A stretch of DNA of 64,000 nucleotides from Ciceribacter sichuanensis (lineage in GTDB: Bacteria; Pseudomonadota; Alphaproteobacteria; Rhizobiales; Rhizobiaceae). The position numbers and the translations under genes are program-made. The notes under the pieces are model-generated. The model was not told the DNA's origin. It saw only the letters and a program-made list of their open reading frames with translations, and did not search any database. Each line of letters begins with the position of its first letter. The stretch's first letter is position 1. Below are positions 16,691 through 25,767 of the stretch, piece after piece. Location: NCBI RefSeq assembly GCF_024055605.1, contig NZ_JAMXLX010000001.1, forward strand, positions 372,001 through 436,000, in the 5' to 3' direction.

Positions 16691-19600
16691 TTATGACACC
16701 TTTCGCTGGGGAAGAGCCTGCGCGAAGCGGGTGAAGTCCGCGAAGGGCAGCGGCTTGGCGAAGGCGTAACCCTGCAGGAAGTCGCAGCCGAGCTGGCGGA
16801 GCATCGTTGCGTGCTCGTGGCTCTCGACGCCTTCCGCCACTGTTTCCACCCCGAGAGAGCGGGCAATCTCGATGATCGAACGTACCAGCGCGCGTTCCTG
16901 GGGGGAGGTAACGATGGGCATCACCAGTTGGCGGTCGATCTTCAGTCGCTTGGGTTTCAGGCGTAGCAGGCTGACGATCGAGGTGTGTCCGGTGCCGAAA
17001 TCGTCGATTTCGATTTCGATGCCGAGCGCCTTGATCCTCTCGATGTTGCCGGTCGTCACATCGTCGTTCTCGTCGAGGAAGATGGATTCGATCAGCTCGA
17101 AGCAAATCGAGCCCGGCGTGATGCTCAACCCTTCGAGCTGCCCGACGAGGTTCTCGTCATGCAGGCGGCGGGACGAGACGTTGACGGAGATGCGCGGCAG
17201 GCGCACTCCGAGCGCCGTCCAGCGCATCTGGTCCTTGAGCGCGGTCTCCAGCACCAGCTGGTCAATGCGCGCCAGCACGTTGAGTTCCTCTGCGATTTTC
17301 AGGAATTCGTTCGACGGCAGGATGCCGTGAACGGGGTGTCTCCAGCGCACCAGCGCTTCGGCGCCGGTCAGTTCCATGGAGTTGGCTGCGAACTGGGGCT
17401 GGTACCAGACGGTGAATTCGTCGTGATCGAGACCGGCAAGGATCTCGTCCGCCATGCGCTTGCGGGCAAAGATGTTGGCCTGCAGGTCCGGCGTGAAGAA
17501 TTCGAAGCGGTTCCGTCCCTTTTCCTTCGCCTCGTAGAGCGCGATGTCGGCGTTGATGAGCACCTTGCCGGCATCGGGAAAGAGGCCGGAGGACTGGGCG
17601 ATGCCGATGGACACGCCGCAGCGACAGGAGAATCCCTCGAAGTCGATCGGCTTGCACATTTCCCGGATGATCGTCTCGCTGAGCTTTGCCAGCTCTTGCG
17701 GCGAGGTCTGGCGCTTGGCGAGGATGACGAATTCGTCGCCGCCGATACGGGCGACCAGATCGCCCCGGTTGACCGTACGGTTCAGTACCCGGGAGGCATG
17801 CACCAGCATGGCGTCGCCGGCGGCATGGCCGAGTGTGTCGTTGATTTCCTTGAAACGGTCGAGGTCGAGATGCATGATTGAGAACTTGGTTCTCTGCTTG
17901 CTGCCTTCCCGGGTCAGCTCCTCCAGTTCCATGTCCAGCTTGCGGCGGTTGGCAAGCGAGGTCAGGGGATCATGCAGGGCGTTGAACTCGATGCGGTTCT
18001 TCGCCAGTTCCAGTTCGATGTTGCGTGCATCGGCTTCCGCCTTTGCGCCCCGCAGTTCCTCGGCGATCTTGGCGTCGGCGGTCACGTCGAAGGCAATGCC
18101 GATAAGCTTCTTCTTGCCGTCCTTGCCGACATGCACCTGTCCGACCGAGCGCACGTAGCGCAGCTCGCTGTTGGGCAGGAGAATGCGCTGGATGGTGTTG
18201 ACCGCGGAAGAGGCGTTGACAGCGCGATTGGCTGCCAGCTGCGCCGTTTGCCGGTCGTCGGGATGCAGCGCCGACAGCCATTCGTGTCGGGTCACCGGCC
18301 GGTTCCGGTTCGGCACGTTGTAGAGCTGGTGCATCCGCTCGTCCCAGATCGCCGTCGTGCTGACCGGATCGCCTTCCCATATGCCGCAATTGTAGGAGGC
18401 GAGCGCAAGGTCGAGCTTCTGTGAAAGCTCGATCAACTGATGTTCGCGCACCGAAAGTTCGTCGAGCGCCAGTTCAAGTTCGGCATTCTTGATTTCGCTG
18501 GTTTCCTTGGCTGCCCTGAGTGTCTCGGTGAACACGGCGTCGGCGGTAATGTCGAAGACGATGCCGATCTGCTTGTCCACGCCGCTTGCCGCTCCGACCG
18601 AGCGCAGATGACGCATCGTGCCGTCTGCCAGCACGATGCGGTACTGCATGTCCCAGCTTTGCTTGCCGATGGTCGTGATACTGTCGAAGATCCTGAGTTC
18701 GACCGTCTCCCGGTCTTCGGGATGAATGACCCCGTACCAGTCGTTCAGCCTGTCTTGCCGGCCGAGTTCGCTTGCCGCGCAACCATGCAGGGCGGCGGCC
18801 CGTTCGTCCCAGTAGAACTGTCCGGTTCTCTCCTCCAGTTCCCATATGCCGATATTGGAAGTGTCCATCGCCAGATTGAAGCGCTGCGTCACCTCGAACA
18901 GCGCTTCTTCCCGGGCCTTCAGCCGCGCGATATTACGGTTGCGCTCGCGAAGCAGCGTCAGGGTGACGATGACGGGCACAATCATGGCAATGACTGCGGC
19001 GATGATTCCGAGCCGTGCGGGCAGCCGGTTTTCCAGTGCCGTCTGCCAGCTGCCCGTCGGGGCAGCGAGAAGTTCCCAGCTGCCGCCCGGCACGTTGATG
19101 CGCTCGGTTACCGGATCTTCGCGAGCGACTTGCCTCGATCCGAACAGAAACCGGCCAGACCCATCCGCCCGCACCTCGCGGATGGCGAATACGAGGTGTT
19201 CGTTCCGGAAGTGGGAAGCCGGGGCAAGGAGTTCGCGATCCGCTATGCCGCTTGCTTCGATCGTTCTTGTGGCATTCATCGACAATACGACGGAGCCCCA
19301 GTAGCGATTGACACCATCGGGTGCGAGCAGGACAGGAACGTCTAGCAGCAACGTATGGTCGCCGAGCATCTTGATGACGGGCGTATCGCCGGGACGCTCG
19401 CCCGGGCGGAACACGACGCTGTCGATATGCGGCGCTCTTGAAACGAGGTTCTTCGCCATCGACGTCAGCGACGTCGTGGAAATGGTCGGATCGGCCGCGA
19501 TCATGTCGGCCAGATGATTGGCTGCAGCGGTATCGGCGGCGATGCGGGATTCGATGGATGAGCGAACAAGACGCAGGTCTTCGGCGACATGCTGGCGCAC

Positions 19601-19729
19601 GGCTCCTATACTCGCCTCCATCGACCATTTGTCGAGCATGAATCCGGCGCCGACAATGGCCATGCTGAGGAGCGCACCGCCCAGCAGCAGAAAACTCGCC
19701 CCGGATCGTTCCTCTCCGTCGCGCGCCAT
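16691..19729 (-). CDS. membrane sensor with PAS, GGDEF and EAL domains (c-di-GMP turnover)
   Basis: This is a protein of about 1,012 residues. A first membrane helix (about 8-30) and a second near 240-262 ('LGIIAAVIAMIVPVIVTLTLL', positions only approximate) enclose a CHASE-like extracellular sensor. Two PAS domains follow, the second ending in 'IGIAFDVTADAKIAEEL'. A GGDEF domain ('RIGGDEFVIL') and a complete EAL domain ('GAEALVRWRHP', 'CFELIES', 'IDDFGTG', 'AEGVES') come last. The position of the inhibitory RxxD site reads NRGD, so product inhibition may be weak. The protein may start at a TTG seven codons upstream (19750). The direction of net activity cannot be told. Confidence 0.92.
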   Translation of the reverse strand: MARDGEERSGASFLLLGGALLSMAIVGAGFMLDKWSMEASIGAVRQHVAEDLRLVRSSIESRIAADTAAANHLADMIAADPTISTTSLTSMAKNLVSRAPHIDSVVFRPGERPGDTPVIKMLGDHTLLLDVPVLLAPDGVNRYWGSVVLSMNATRTIEASGIADRELLAPASHFRNEHLVFAIREVRADGSGRFLFGSRQVAREDPVTERINVPGGSWELLAAPTGSWQTALENRLPARLGIIAAVIAMIVPVIVTLTLLRERNRNIARLKAREEALFEVTQRFNLAMDTSNIGIWELEERTGQFYWDERAAALHGCAASELGRQDRLNDWYGVIHPEDRETVELRIFDSITTIGKQSWDMQYRIVLADGTMRHLRSVGAASGVDKQIGIVFDITADAVFTETLRAAKETSEIKNAELELALDELSVREHQLIELSQKLDLALASYNCGIWEGDPVSTTAIWDERMHQLYNVPNRNRPVTRHEWLSALHPDDRQTAQLAANRAVNASSAVNTIQRILLPNSELRYVRSVGQVHVGKDGKKKLIGIAFDVTADAKIAEELRGAKAEADARNIELELAKNRIEFNALHDPLTSLANRRKLDMELEELTREGSKQRTKFSIMHLDLDRFKEINDTLGHAAGDAMLVHASRVLNRTVNRGDLVARIGGDEFVILAKRQTSPQELAKLSETIIREMCKPIDFEGFSCRCGVSIGIAQSSGLFPDAGKVLINADIALYEAKEKGRNRFEFFTPDLQANIFARKRMADEILAGLDHDEFTVWYQPQFAANSMELTGAEALVRWRHPVHGILPSNEFLKIAEELNVLARIDQLVLETALKDQMRWTALGVRLPRISVNVSSRRLHDENLVGQLEGLSITPGSICFELIESIFLDENDDVTTGNIERIKALGIEIEIDDFGTGHTSIVSLLRLKPKRLKIDRQLVMPIVTSPQERALVRSIIEIARSLGVETVAEGVESHEHATMLRQLGCDFLQGYAFAKPLPFADFTRFAQALPQRKVS

Positions 19730-20066
19730 GATTGTCTTGCTGTAATTCAAGTCCCCGGAACCCCTTGCTGCATGTCGAATGATCCTAGGGGGCGGTAGTT
19801 AATTTAGCATTGAATGAGAAATATTTACGGCCGCCGGTTCAGGTTCTTTCGTCGCTTCGACGTTACTTGAGAGGCCCGGTTTTCCAGGCTTTCTGCGGAA
19901 AGTTGACGGCAGGTCAGGGATAAGCTTCACGGCGGCTTGATCGCCGCCTCAATTCCGGTCATCAATCACACCGAAATTGACACTATTGCGGGCGACTTTT
20001 GCCACATTCTGGAGGCTTATTTTGAGACACATTCTGAATCAGTCGTTTTTGACGAAAGTTTATCGC
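19730..20066. other. divergent intergenic region
   Basis: About 340 bp separate the c-di-GMP protein (minus) from the DUF1344 gene (plus). It is AT-richer than its surroundings and must hold both promoters. No clear operator or RNA structure was recognised. Confidence 0.5.
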
Positions 20067-20327
20067 ATGCGGGTCATGATTGCAGTTCTTCTGGCAACGG
20101 CGAGTTTCCTGTCTCCGCTGAGCGTATTGGCGGGCAGCTCCGACGTGGAAGCCACCATCAAGTCCGTGAATGTCGAAAACCTCAGCCTCGTGCTCGATGA
20201 CGGCAAGACCTATTCGCTGCCGGAGGAGTTCAATTTCGATGGGCTGCAGAGCGGCGTGAAGGTCATCGTGTTCTACACCGAGATCGACGGCAAGCGCGTC
20301 GTCGACGATCTGGAAGTGGTGCAGTAA
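20067..20327 (+). CDS. small exported DUF1344 protein
   Basis: The 86-residue protein starts at 'MRVMIAVLLATASF', giving a standard signal peptide that would be cleaved after 'LSVLA'. The mature part ('VEATIKSVNVENLSLVLDDG', '..KVIVFYTEIDGKRVVDDLEV') is the DUF1344 beta-fold seen in many rhizobia, whose function is unknown. The frame extends 30 codons 5', but that part is not signal-like. The histidine phosphatase gene is convergent, with a large hairpin between them. Confidence 0.8.
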   Translation: MRVMIAVLLATASFLSPLSVLAGSSDVEATIKSVNVENLSLVLDDGKTYSLPEEFNFDGLQSGVKVIVFYTEIDGKRVVDDLEVVQ

Positions 20328-20328
20328 G

Positions 20329-20369
20329 CTGGCTCGGGAAAGGGGCCTCGGCCCGAGGCTCAGAGCCAG
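20329..20369. terminator. two-tier hairpin between convergent genes
   Basis: Outer arms CTGGCTC (20329-20335) and GAGCCAG (20363-20369) enclose an inner hairpin GCCTCGG/CCGAGGC (20345-20351 and 20353-20359). The right outer arm lies inside the last codons of the phosphatase. There is no T-run, so termination is inferred from position only. Confidence 0.45.
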
Positions 20370-20950
20370 TCGACGAGGGAGCCGTCCCTGTCGATCTTCA
20401 GAATACGGTCCTGCGGCACGTTCATGTCGCAGGCCTCATCCTTGGACCATTGTCCGATAAGACGGAAGACGCTGCGCACTACGCCTCCATGAGTGACGCA
20501 GACAGTCGGGCGCTCCACTGAATTCAGCCAGGCGCCCACTCTCCATGACAGGATCTCATAGCTTTCCGCAGCCTCGCCCGGCGGGATGAAGTCCCACTTG
20601 TGCAGCCGCCGCTCCTTCACCCTGTCAGGTGAATGCTGCTTGACCTCGCGAATGGTCGAGCCTTCCCAGTCGCCGAAGGAAACCTCCTTCAGGCGCTCGT
20701 CGAGGCGATAGTTCTGTGGATCAAGGCCCATGGCGGCGCGGACCCGCTCCATGCTTTCGCGGGTGCGGCCGAGAGGCGAGGCGACATAGTCGAAGTTTTC
20801 GGCCTGATCGCCGAGTTCGGCGAGAAGCGTGCGGCCATTATCGCTGGCCTGCGCCCGGCCGAGATCGTTGAGGCCGATGTCCTTCTGACCCTGCAGACGT
20901 CCCTCGGCGTTCCAGTCGGTCTGGCCGTGACGGATCATGTAGATGAGCAC
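20360..20950 (-). CDS. histidine phosphatase family protein (phosphoglycerate mutase-like)
   Basis: A 196-residue enzyme if it starts at the GTG that gives '(M)LIYMIRHGQTDWN'. The RHG motif 'IRHGQT' carries the catalytic histidine. The second histidine is in 'CVTHGGVVRSV', and 'ASPLGRTRESME' supplies the phosphate-binding arginine. It lies 20 bp after fabI in the same direction. Substrates of this branch are varied (phosphoglycerates, sugar or nucleotide phosphates), so only the phosphatase fold is certain. Confidence 0.85.
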   Translation of the reverse strand: MLIYMIRHGQTDWNAEGRLQGQKDIGLNDLGRAQASDNGRTLLAELGDQAENFDYVASPLGRTRESMERVRAAMGLDPQNYRLDERLKEVSFGDWEGSTIREVKQHSPDRVKERRLHKWDFIPPGEAAESYEILSWRVGAWLNSVERPTVCVTHGGVVRSVFRLIGQWSKDEACDMNVPQDRILKIDRDGSLVDWL

Positions 20951-20970
20951 GGCCAGAACCTCAGGCTTAT

Positions 20971-21789
20971 TTATTCCTTGGCGACGGAAATATCCGGCGC
21001 ATCGACTGCCTTCATGCCGACCGTATGATAGCCGGAATCGACGTGATGCACTTCGCCGGTGACACCGGTGGACAGATCCGACAACAGGTACATGCCGGAC
21101 TTGCCCACTTCGTCGGTCGTGACGTTGCGCTTCAGCGGCGAGTTGTACTCGTTCCACTTCAGGATGTAGCGGAAGTCGCCGATGCCGGAGGCCGCGAGCG
21201 TCTTGATCGGGCCGGCCGAGATTGCGTTGACGCGGATGCCGCGGCCGCCCATGTCGACGGCGAGGTAACGCACGGATGCCTCAAGCGCAGCCTTCGCGAC
21301 GCCCATGACGTTGTAGTGCGGCATGACCTTTTCGGCGCCGTAATAGGTGAGCGTCAGGATAGAGCCGCCGTCATTCATGACCTTTTCGGCGCGCGCGGCA
21401 ACAGCCGTGAACGAGAATACCGAGATGTCCATGGTCCGCTGGAAGTTGTCGCGGGTGGTTTCGATATAACGGCCGGTCAGTTCGTCCTTGTCGGAAAACG
21501 CGATGGCGTGGACGACGAAATCGATCTTGCCCCACTTGTCCTCGAGCGACTGGAAAACCGCATCGATGCTGGCGAGATCGGTGACGTCACAGTCGCCGGC
21601 CATGAACGCGTCGAGTTCCTGGGCAAGCGGTTCGACGCGCTTCTTCAGCGCATCCCCCTGCCAGGTAAAGGCAATTTCGGCTCCCTGGTCGCGGCAGGCC
21701 TTCGCGATACCCCATGCGATGGAACGATTGTTTGCGACGCCCATGATGACGCCGCGCTTGCCTGCCATAAGGCCGGAACCTTGAGCCAT
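20971..21789 (-). CDS. fabI: enoyl-[acyl-carrier-protein] reductase (NADH)
   Basis: A 272-residue SDR-type enzyme that performs the last reduction of each fatty-acid elongation cycle. The nucleotide-binding start 'GKRGVIMGVANNRSIAWGIA' is diagnostic of FabI, and the catalytic pair is in 'YNVMGVAK' (Tyr-x6-Lys). 'TYYGAEKVMPHYN' and 'SAGPIKTLAASGI' are family blocks. The gene lies between the J-domain protein upstream and the histidine phosphatase downstream, all on the minus strand. Confidence 0.96.
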   Translation of the reverse strand: MAQGSGLMAGKRGVIMGVANNRSIAWGIAKACRDQGAEIAFTWQGDALKKRVEPLAQELDAFMAGDCDVTDLASIDAVFQSLEDKWGKIDFVVHAIAFSDKDELTGRYIETTRDNFQRTMDISVFSFTAVAARAEKVMNDGGSILTLTYYGAEKVMPHYNVMGVAKAALEASVRYLAVDMGGRGIRVNAISAGPIKTLAASGIGDFRYILKWNEYNSPLKRNVTTDEVGKSGMYLLSDLSTGVTGEVHHVDSGYHTVGMKAVDAPDISVAKE

Positions 21790-21911
21790 GTTTTGCTCCC
21801 TGATACTTTCGAGTGATCCTGCCTATGGCATAGCCCGATCCGTGGTTCAAGATTGGACAGGATCATCAACTGTTAGGGGCCGTAACAAAGGGTGTAGTTG
21901 TTACAAAGGCT

Positions 21912-23159
21912 TCACAGAAACAGACCTTCGCGCATCACGCGCATCAGGTCGGTCACCTTATCGTCCGGTTTTTCCCAGAGTTTCACCCGCAGTTCGACGA
22001 GAACCGCGCCGCGTCCGCCCGCGTCGTCGGGCAGTCCCTGACCTTCGAGGCTGATCACCTGATCGGAGTTCGACCAGGCGGGGATGGTGATATCCACAGG
22101 TCCCGCGGGCGTTTCCACCTGCGTGTCGCAGCCGAGGACGGCGTTTTCCAGCGTGATCGGCAGGACGGTCCTGATGTCGAAACCGTCGACCCGGAACTTC
22201 TCGTCCTTCTGTACGCGGATCGTGGCATAGACGTCGCCGCGCGCCATGTTCGGCAGCTTGTGTCCCTGTGCCTTGAGCTGAACCACATGGCCCTCGCTCA
22301 CGCCCGAAAGCGGCACGCGCAGTTCGCGTCCGTCGGCAAGTGTGACTGGCACGGACCTCTGCGCCAGCAGATCGTCGATGGTAGCGATGGCTTCGACATG
22401 CAGGTCGGGCGCCTTTTCCGGAGCCGGCTGCACGCCACGCAAACGCCGCACCAGCGAACTGATGAGTTCCACCGGCGCAAAGATGGAGGCAGGCTTGGCA
22501 GCAGCGGCCGCCGCCGCGTCCGTGCCTTCGGCCTTTTCCGTCTTGTCGGCCTTTTCAGCCTTTTCCGCCTTGCTTTCGTTTTCGCGCTTCAGGGTCTCAG
22601 CCGCCGCCGCGGCTTCCGGCGTGTCTCCGAAGATGCGCGATACCATTTCTTCCGGCGTTTCGCCGGCAGGGCCGGCCTTGGCTTGGCCCGAGGATTGCGC
22701 GCCGGATGCACCGGAGGACTGGCCGGGCGGTTGTGTCTGCGTGGCTTTCGCCTGTGCCGCTGCGGCCTGAGCGGTGGCCTGGGCTACCTTTTCGGTGCGG
22801 TTCTTTTCGGCTTCGGCCTTGGCAAGCTCTGCCATGATCCGCTCGGCATTGGCCTTTGCGGCCTTGGCCTTTTCCGCCGCCTGGCGTGCTGCCTCGCGCG
22901 CAGATTCGCGCTGCTGCATGATGGTCTGTTCGCGTTCCATCGCCTCAACCTTGCTGCGCTGCTGGTCGTACTGGTTACGCTTCTTCGGATCCTTCAGGAC
23001 CTCGTAGGCGCGGCCGATCTCGGCGAAACGCTGGTTGGCGTTCGGATCTTCACGGTTTTGGTCGGGATGGACGGACTTGGCCCTTGAACGCCACGCCGCC
23101 TTGATTTCTTCGGCACCTGCGTCTCGCTTCACACCGAGTACAGAATACGGATCGCGCAT
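21912..23159 (-). CDS. J-domain co-chaperone with long charged linker and DnaJ C-terminal domain
   Basis: The protein has 415 residues. The J domain (about 1-70) has the 'HPD' motif in 'SVHPDQNRED' and should stimulate a DnaK partner. Residues 70-230 are an Ala/Lys/Glu/Gln-rich, probably coiled or disordered linker. The C-terminal part (about 230-410) is the substrate-binding beta domain of DnaJ ('LENAVLGCDTQVETPAG', 'GQGLPDDAGGRGAVLVEL'). There is no zinc-finger (CxxCxGxG) region, so it is a class B or CbpA-like co-chaperone rather than DnaJ itself. Confidence 0.9.
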   Translation of the reverse strand: MRDPYSVLGVKRDAGAEEIKAAWRSRAKSVHPDQNREDPNANQRFAEIGRAYEVLKDPKKRNQYDQQRSKVEAMEREQTIMQQRESAREAARQAAEKAKAAKANAERIMAELAKAEAEKNRTEKVAQATAQAAAAQAKATQTQPPGQSSGASGAQSSGQAKAGPAGETPEEMVSRIFGDTPEAAAAAETLKRENESKAEKAEKADKTEKAEGTDAAAAAAAKPASIFAPVELISSLVRRLRGVQPAPEKAPDLHVEAIATIDDLLAQRSVPVTLADGRELRVPLSGVSEGHVVQLKAQGHKLPNMARGDVYATIRVQKDEKFRVDGFDIRTVLPITLENAVLGCDTQVETPAGPVDITIPAWSNSDQVISLEGQGLPDDAGGRGAVLVELRVKLWEKPDDKVTDLMRVMREGLFL

Positions 23160-23347
23160 TTAAGCCACCAGTAAACACAAACGGCCGTGCATCGGGTCAT
23201 ATGACGCGCCGGCAGGAAAAAACGCACCGCGCCGCCCAACTCATGGCGGTTCCGGCATAATACACCGGAAACTATCACAAGAAGTTGCTAATCAGTGGTT
23301 ACGCCGGGTTTGGGGGGAGCAGCCTGGCCGTGAATATGGTTGCCAGA

Positions 23348-23752
23348 TTATGAACGGCGATCGAAGCGCATGAGCTGCCACTGGCCGGAGCCGGTGGTGC
23401 AGGTCTGGCCGGCGAAATAGGCGATGCCTTCATAGGAATGGCGGGTGGTGGAGAAGTTGCGGCAGACGACGCCGTTGTCCCTTTCCTCCTGGATCGCCGT
23501 CACCACGCCGGCGCTACCGGTTGCGGCATTCGCCCAGGGCAGGGGATTGCCGGCATTCTTGTCGAGATCGGCCGAGGAAACGGCGTTCTGCACGGTCAGT
23601 TCGTCGGAACCGCCGGACGGATTGCGCTTCGTCGCCACCGTATTGGTGGAGATCGAACGGTCGACGCTGTCTGAACCGAAGAGATCCATGCTGCCGCCGA
23701 AGCACCCGCAAAGGGGAAGGGTCATCGATATTACGGCAAGCATTCGCTTCAT
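23348..23752 (-). CDS. RT0821/Lpp0805-like surface lipoprotein
   Basis: The 134-residue protein begins 'MKRMLAVISMTLPLCGC', a lipoprotein signal with cysteine 17 as the likely lipidated residue. The rest is Ser/Asn-rich with 'VVCRNFSTTRHSYEGIAYFAGQTC' near the C-terminus (only the paired cysteines and the aromatic run are diagnostic), as in rickettsial 17-kDa-antigen relatives annotated RT0821/Lpp0805. It is probably anchored in the outer membrane. The frame extends 17 codons 5' without support. It is divergent from pdxH. Confidence 0.7.
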   Translation of the reverse strand: MKRMLAVISMTLPLCGCFGGSMDLFGSDSVDRSISTNTVATKRNPSGGSDELTVQNAVSSADLDKNAGNPLPWANAATGSAGVVTAIQEERDNGVVCRNFSTTRHSYEGIAYFAGQTCTTGSGQWQLMRFDRRS

Positions 23753-23869
23753 TGCGATCCTGTTACCCTTTTGGCGCTCGTGGGACTTTGATATGTCTCT
23801 CAATGGGCGTCCTGTCCAGTGATTTGACCCTGGGCCGAGATGATGTCGTTCTGGAGCATTTGAAGCAAT

Positions 23870-24490
23870 ATGTCAGAAATGGGGTTAACAACCGGTGACT
23901 TCACCGAGGTGTCGGAGCCTTTCGCGCTTTTCGCGGCGTGGCTGAAGGATGCGGAAGCCTCGGAAATCAACGATCCTAACGCAGTCGCAGTCGCCACTGT
24001 GGATGAGCACGGCCTTCCCAATGTGAGGATGGTTCTGCTCAAGGGATTTGATGACCGGGGGTTCGTGTTTTACACAAATTTCGAGAGTCAGAAGGGTCAG
24101 GAGATCCTCGGTCAGAAGAAGGCGGCGATGTGCTTCCACTGGAAGTCGCTGCGCCGGCAGGTGCGTCTGCGGGGCGAGGTAGAGGTGGTTTCCGATGAGG
24201 AAGCCGATGCCTATTACCGCTCCCGCGCGCTCGGAAGCCGCATCGGCGCATGGGCCTCGAAACAGTCCCGCCCGCTCGAGGGCCGTTTCGCGCTGGAAAA
24301 GGCTGTCGCCGAATATACCGCCCGCTTTGCGCTCGGTGATATTCCCCGCCCGCCCTATTGGTCGGGTTTCCGCATCAAGCCGCAATCGATCGAGTTCTGG
24401 CACGACCGCAAGTTCCGTCTGCATGACCGGATCGAATTCCGCCGCGAGACGCTGGATGCGCCCTGGACCAAGGTGCGCATGTATCCCTGA
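23870..24490 (+). CDS. pdxH: pyridoxamine 5'-phosphate oxidase
   Basis: A 206-residue flavoenzyme that oxidises pyridoxamine or pyridoxine 5'-phosphate to PLP. Visible FMN-binding blocks are '[20 protein letters not shown]' and 'QVRLRGEVE'. The PLP-side motif '[11 protein letters not shown]' and the C-terminal '[15 protein letters not shown]' with the closing 'WTKVRMYP' are also family-typical. The length is normal for PdxH. It is monocistronic, with a terminator 25 bp downstream that it shares with the deacetylase. Confidence 0.97.
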   Translation: MSEMGLTTGDFTEVSEPFALFAAWLKDAEASEINDPNAVAVATVDEHGLPNVRMVLLKGFDDRGFVFYTNFESQKGQEILGQKKAAMCFHWKSLRRQVRLRGEVEVVSDEEADAYYRSRALGSRIGAWASKQSRPLEGRFALEKAVAEYTARFALGDIPRPPYWSGFRIKPQSIEFWHDRKFRLHDRIEFRRETLDAPWTKVRMYP

Positions 24491-24514
24491 GCGAGGGAGC
24501 CCTGAAAACTGAAC

Positions 24515-24546
24515 GCGGCCCTTTCATTTTATGGTGAGAGGGCCGC
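24515..24546. terminator. bidirectional terminator between pdxH and the deacetylase
   Basis: GCGGCCCT (24515-24522) pairs with AGGGCCGC (24539-24546), and the stem can extend inward with one mismatch around an AT-rich loop. It lies between the stops of two convergent genes. Confidence 0.65.
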
Positions 24547-24551
24547 CCGCC

Positions 24552-25598
24552 TTATCCCCGGCGCACAAAGGGGATGCCCGAAGCCAATGCCGAGACGTAG
24601 CGCGGTTTCTGATAGAAACCGTTGAGCGAGATGCGCGGCAGTTGCATCGGCGTCGCCAGGGATGCTTCCCGGAGCGTACCGGGCCGTGTCGTGACCGCAA
24701 GCTTGAAACCGGCTGCACTGACGGCGGCGGCCGTTCGCGCATCGACGCTGCGGCTGTCTCCATAGGGATAGGCAAAGCTCGTGGGACGACGGCCGGTGAG
24801 TGCCGCGACATAATCCGCGCTGGAGGACAATTCCTCAGCAAGTGCCGCATCGTCGAGAAAGGTAAGCGCCCGGTGGCTGACGGTGTGGGCGCCAAGGCTT
24901 GCCAGCGGGTGGCTGGCAATCGCCTTCAGTTCGTTTGGCGTCATCACCAGCCGGTCAGTCAGCATCCGCGCGTCGACACCGGCGTCGCGCGCCGCGGCAT
25001 CGAGCGCGGCAATCGCCTCGCTTTCCCCCGGTCCGCCAATGGTCGCACCGATACGATCTCCGGCGGCTATCTTGGCGGCGCGGTCGCCAATCTCGAAAAC
25101 CGTCCGTTTGCCTGCGGGATCGGCCAGGGTGAAATGGTTGGTATTGTTGACGAGTTCCTCGAGCGTTTCCCACCACAGCGTATGGCTGCGCTCGGCAAAA
25201 CCCCTGGCCACGAAGATGGTGAAGGGAACTCCGTGCTTTTCGAAGACCGGCAGCGCATGTTCCGCATTGTCCCGGAAGCCGTCGTCCAGCGTGAAGGCGG
25301 CGAAGGGCTGGCCGGAGTTGGACGAAGAGAGCCGCGCCGGGATTTCATCGAGCGCCACGAAACGGTAGCCGTCGCCCTTAAGCTGCAGGATGGCCTGTTC
25401 CAGGAATTCGGGCGTGATCTCCAGATGACGGTTCGGCTCGACAAGTCGCGGGCTGTGAGGCCTCACATGATGCAGTGTGAAGATCGCCCCCCGGCCTCGT
25501 GCCGAGGGCATTGCGCCGAAGCGGGAAAGCACATGCGAGGCTTCGAGCCCGGCCGTGATCGCCGTCTGCCGCAACATCCTCTTCAGTAGTGCCGACAT
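24552..25598 (-). CDS. polysaccharide deacetylase family protein
   Basis: The 348-residue protein has the NodB-homology fold. The metal-binding start of the deacetylase is 'AAFTLDDGFRDN' (first aspartate motif), and the zinc histidines are in 'LGAHTVSHRAL'. 'SFAYPYGDSRSV' is the later catalytic block. An N-terminal 'GAIFTLHHVRP' precedes the core, as in exopolysaccharide- or chitin-type deacetylases of rhizobia. No signal peptide is evident. The start at 25598 is the family-like methionine; the frame runs 46 codons further 5'. The substrate is unknown. Confidence 0.88.
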   Translation of the reverse strand: MSALLKRMLRQTAITAGLEASHVLSRFGAMPSARGRGAIFTLHHVRPHSPRLVEPNRHLEITPEFLEQAILQLKGDGYRFVALDEIPARLSSSNSGQPFAAFTLDDGFRDNAEHALPVFEKHGVPFTIFVARGFAERSHTLWWETLEELVNNTNHFTLADPAGKRTVFEIGDRAAKIAAGDRIGATIGGPGESEAIAALDAAARDAGVDARMLTDRLVMTPNELKAIASHPLASLGAHTVSHRALTFLDDAALAEELSSSADYVAALTGRRPTSFAYPYGDSRSVDARTAAAVSAAGFKLAVTTRPGTLREASLATPMQLPRISLNGFYQKPRYVSALASGIPFVRRG

Positions 25599-25767
25599 CG
25601 TCTTTCCCCGTTTCGCGCCCGGTTGAACATTGCGCTGCAGCGAAAGTAAGGGCGGGCCGTTAAGCGTTGCTGAACGGCCCGCTGCCTGTTCTCGCGTCCT
25701 GATTGTCAGCTTTGGCCAGCACCCGCCAGGAAGCATGGCCGAAATGACGATCGGGACGCAAGCAACC

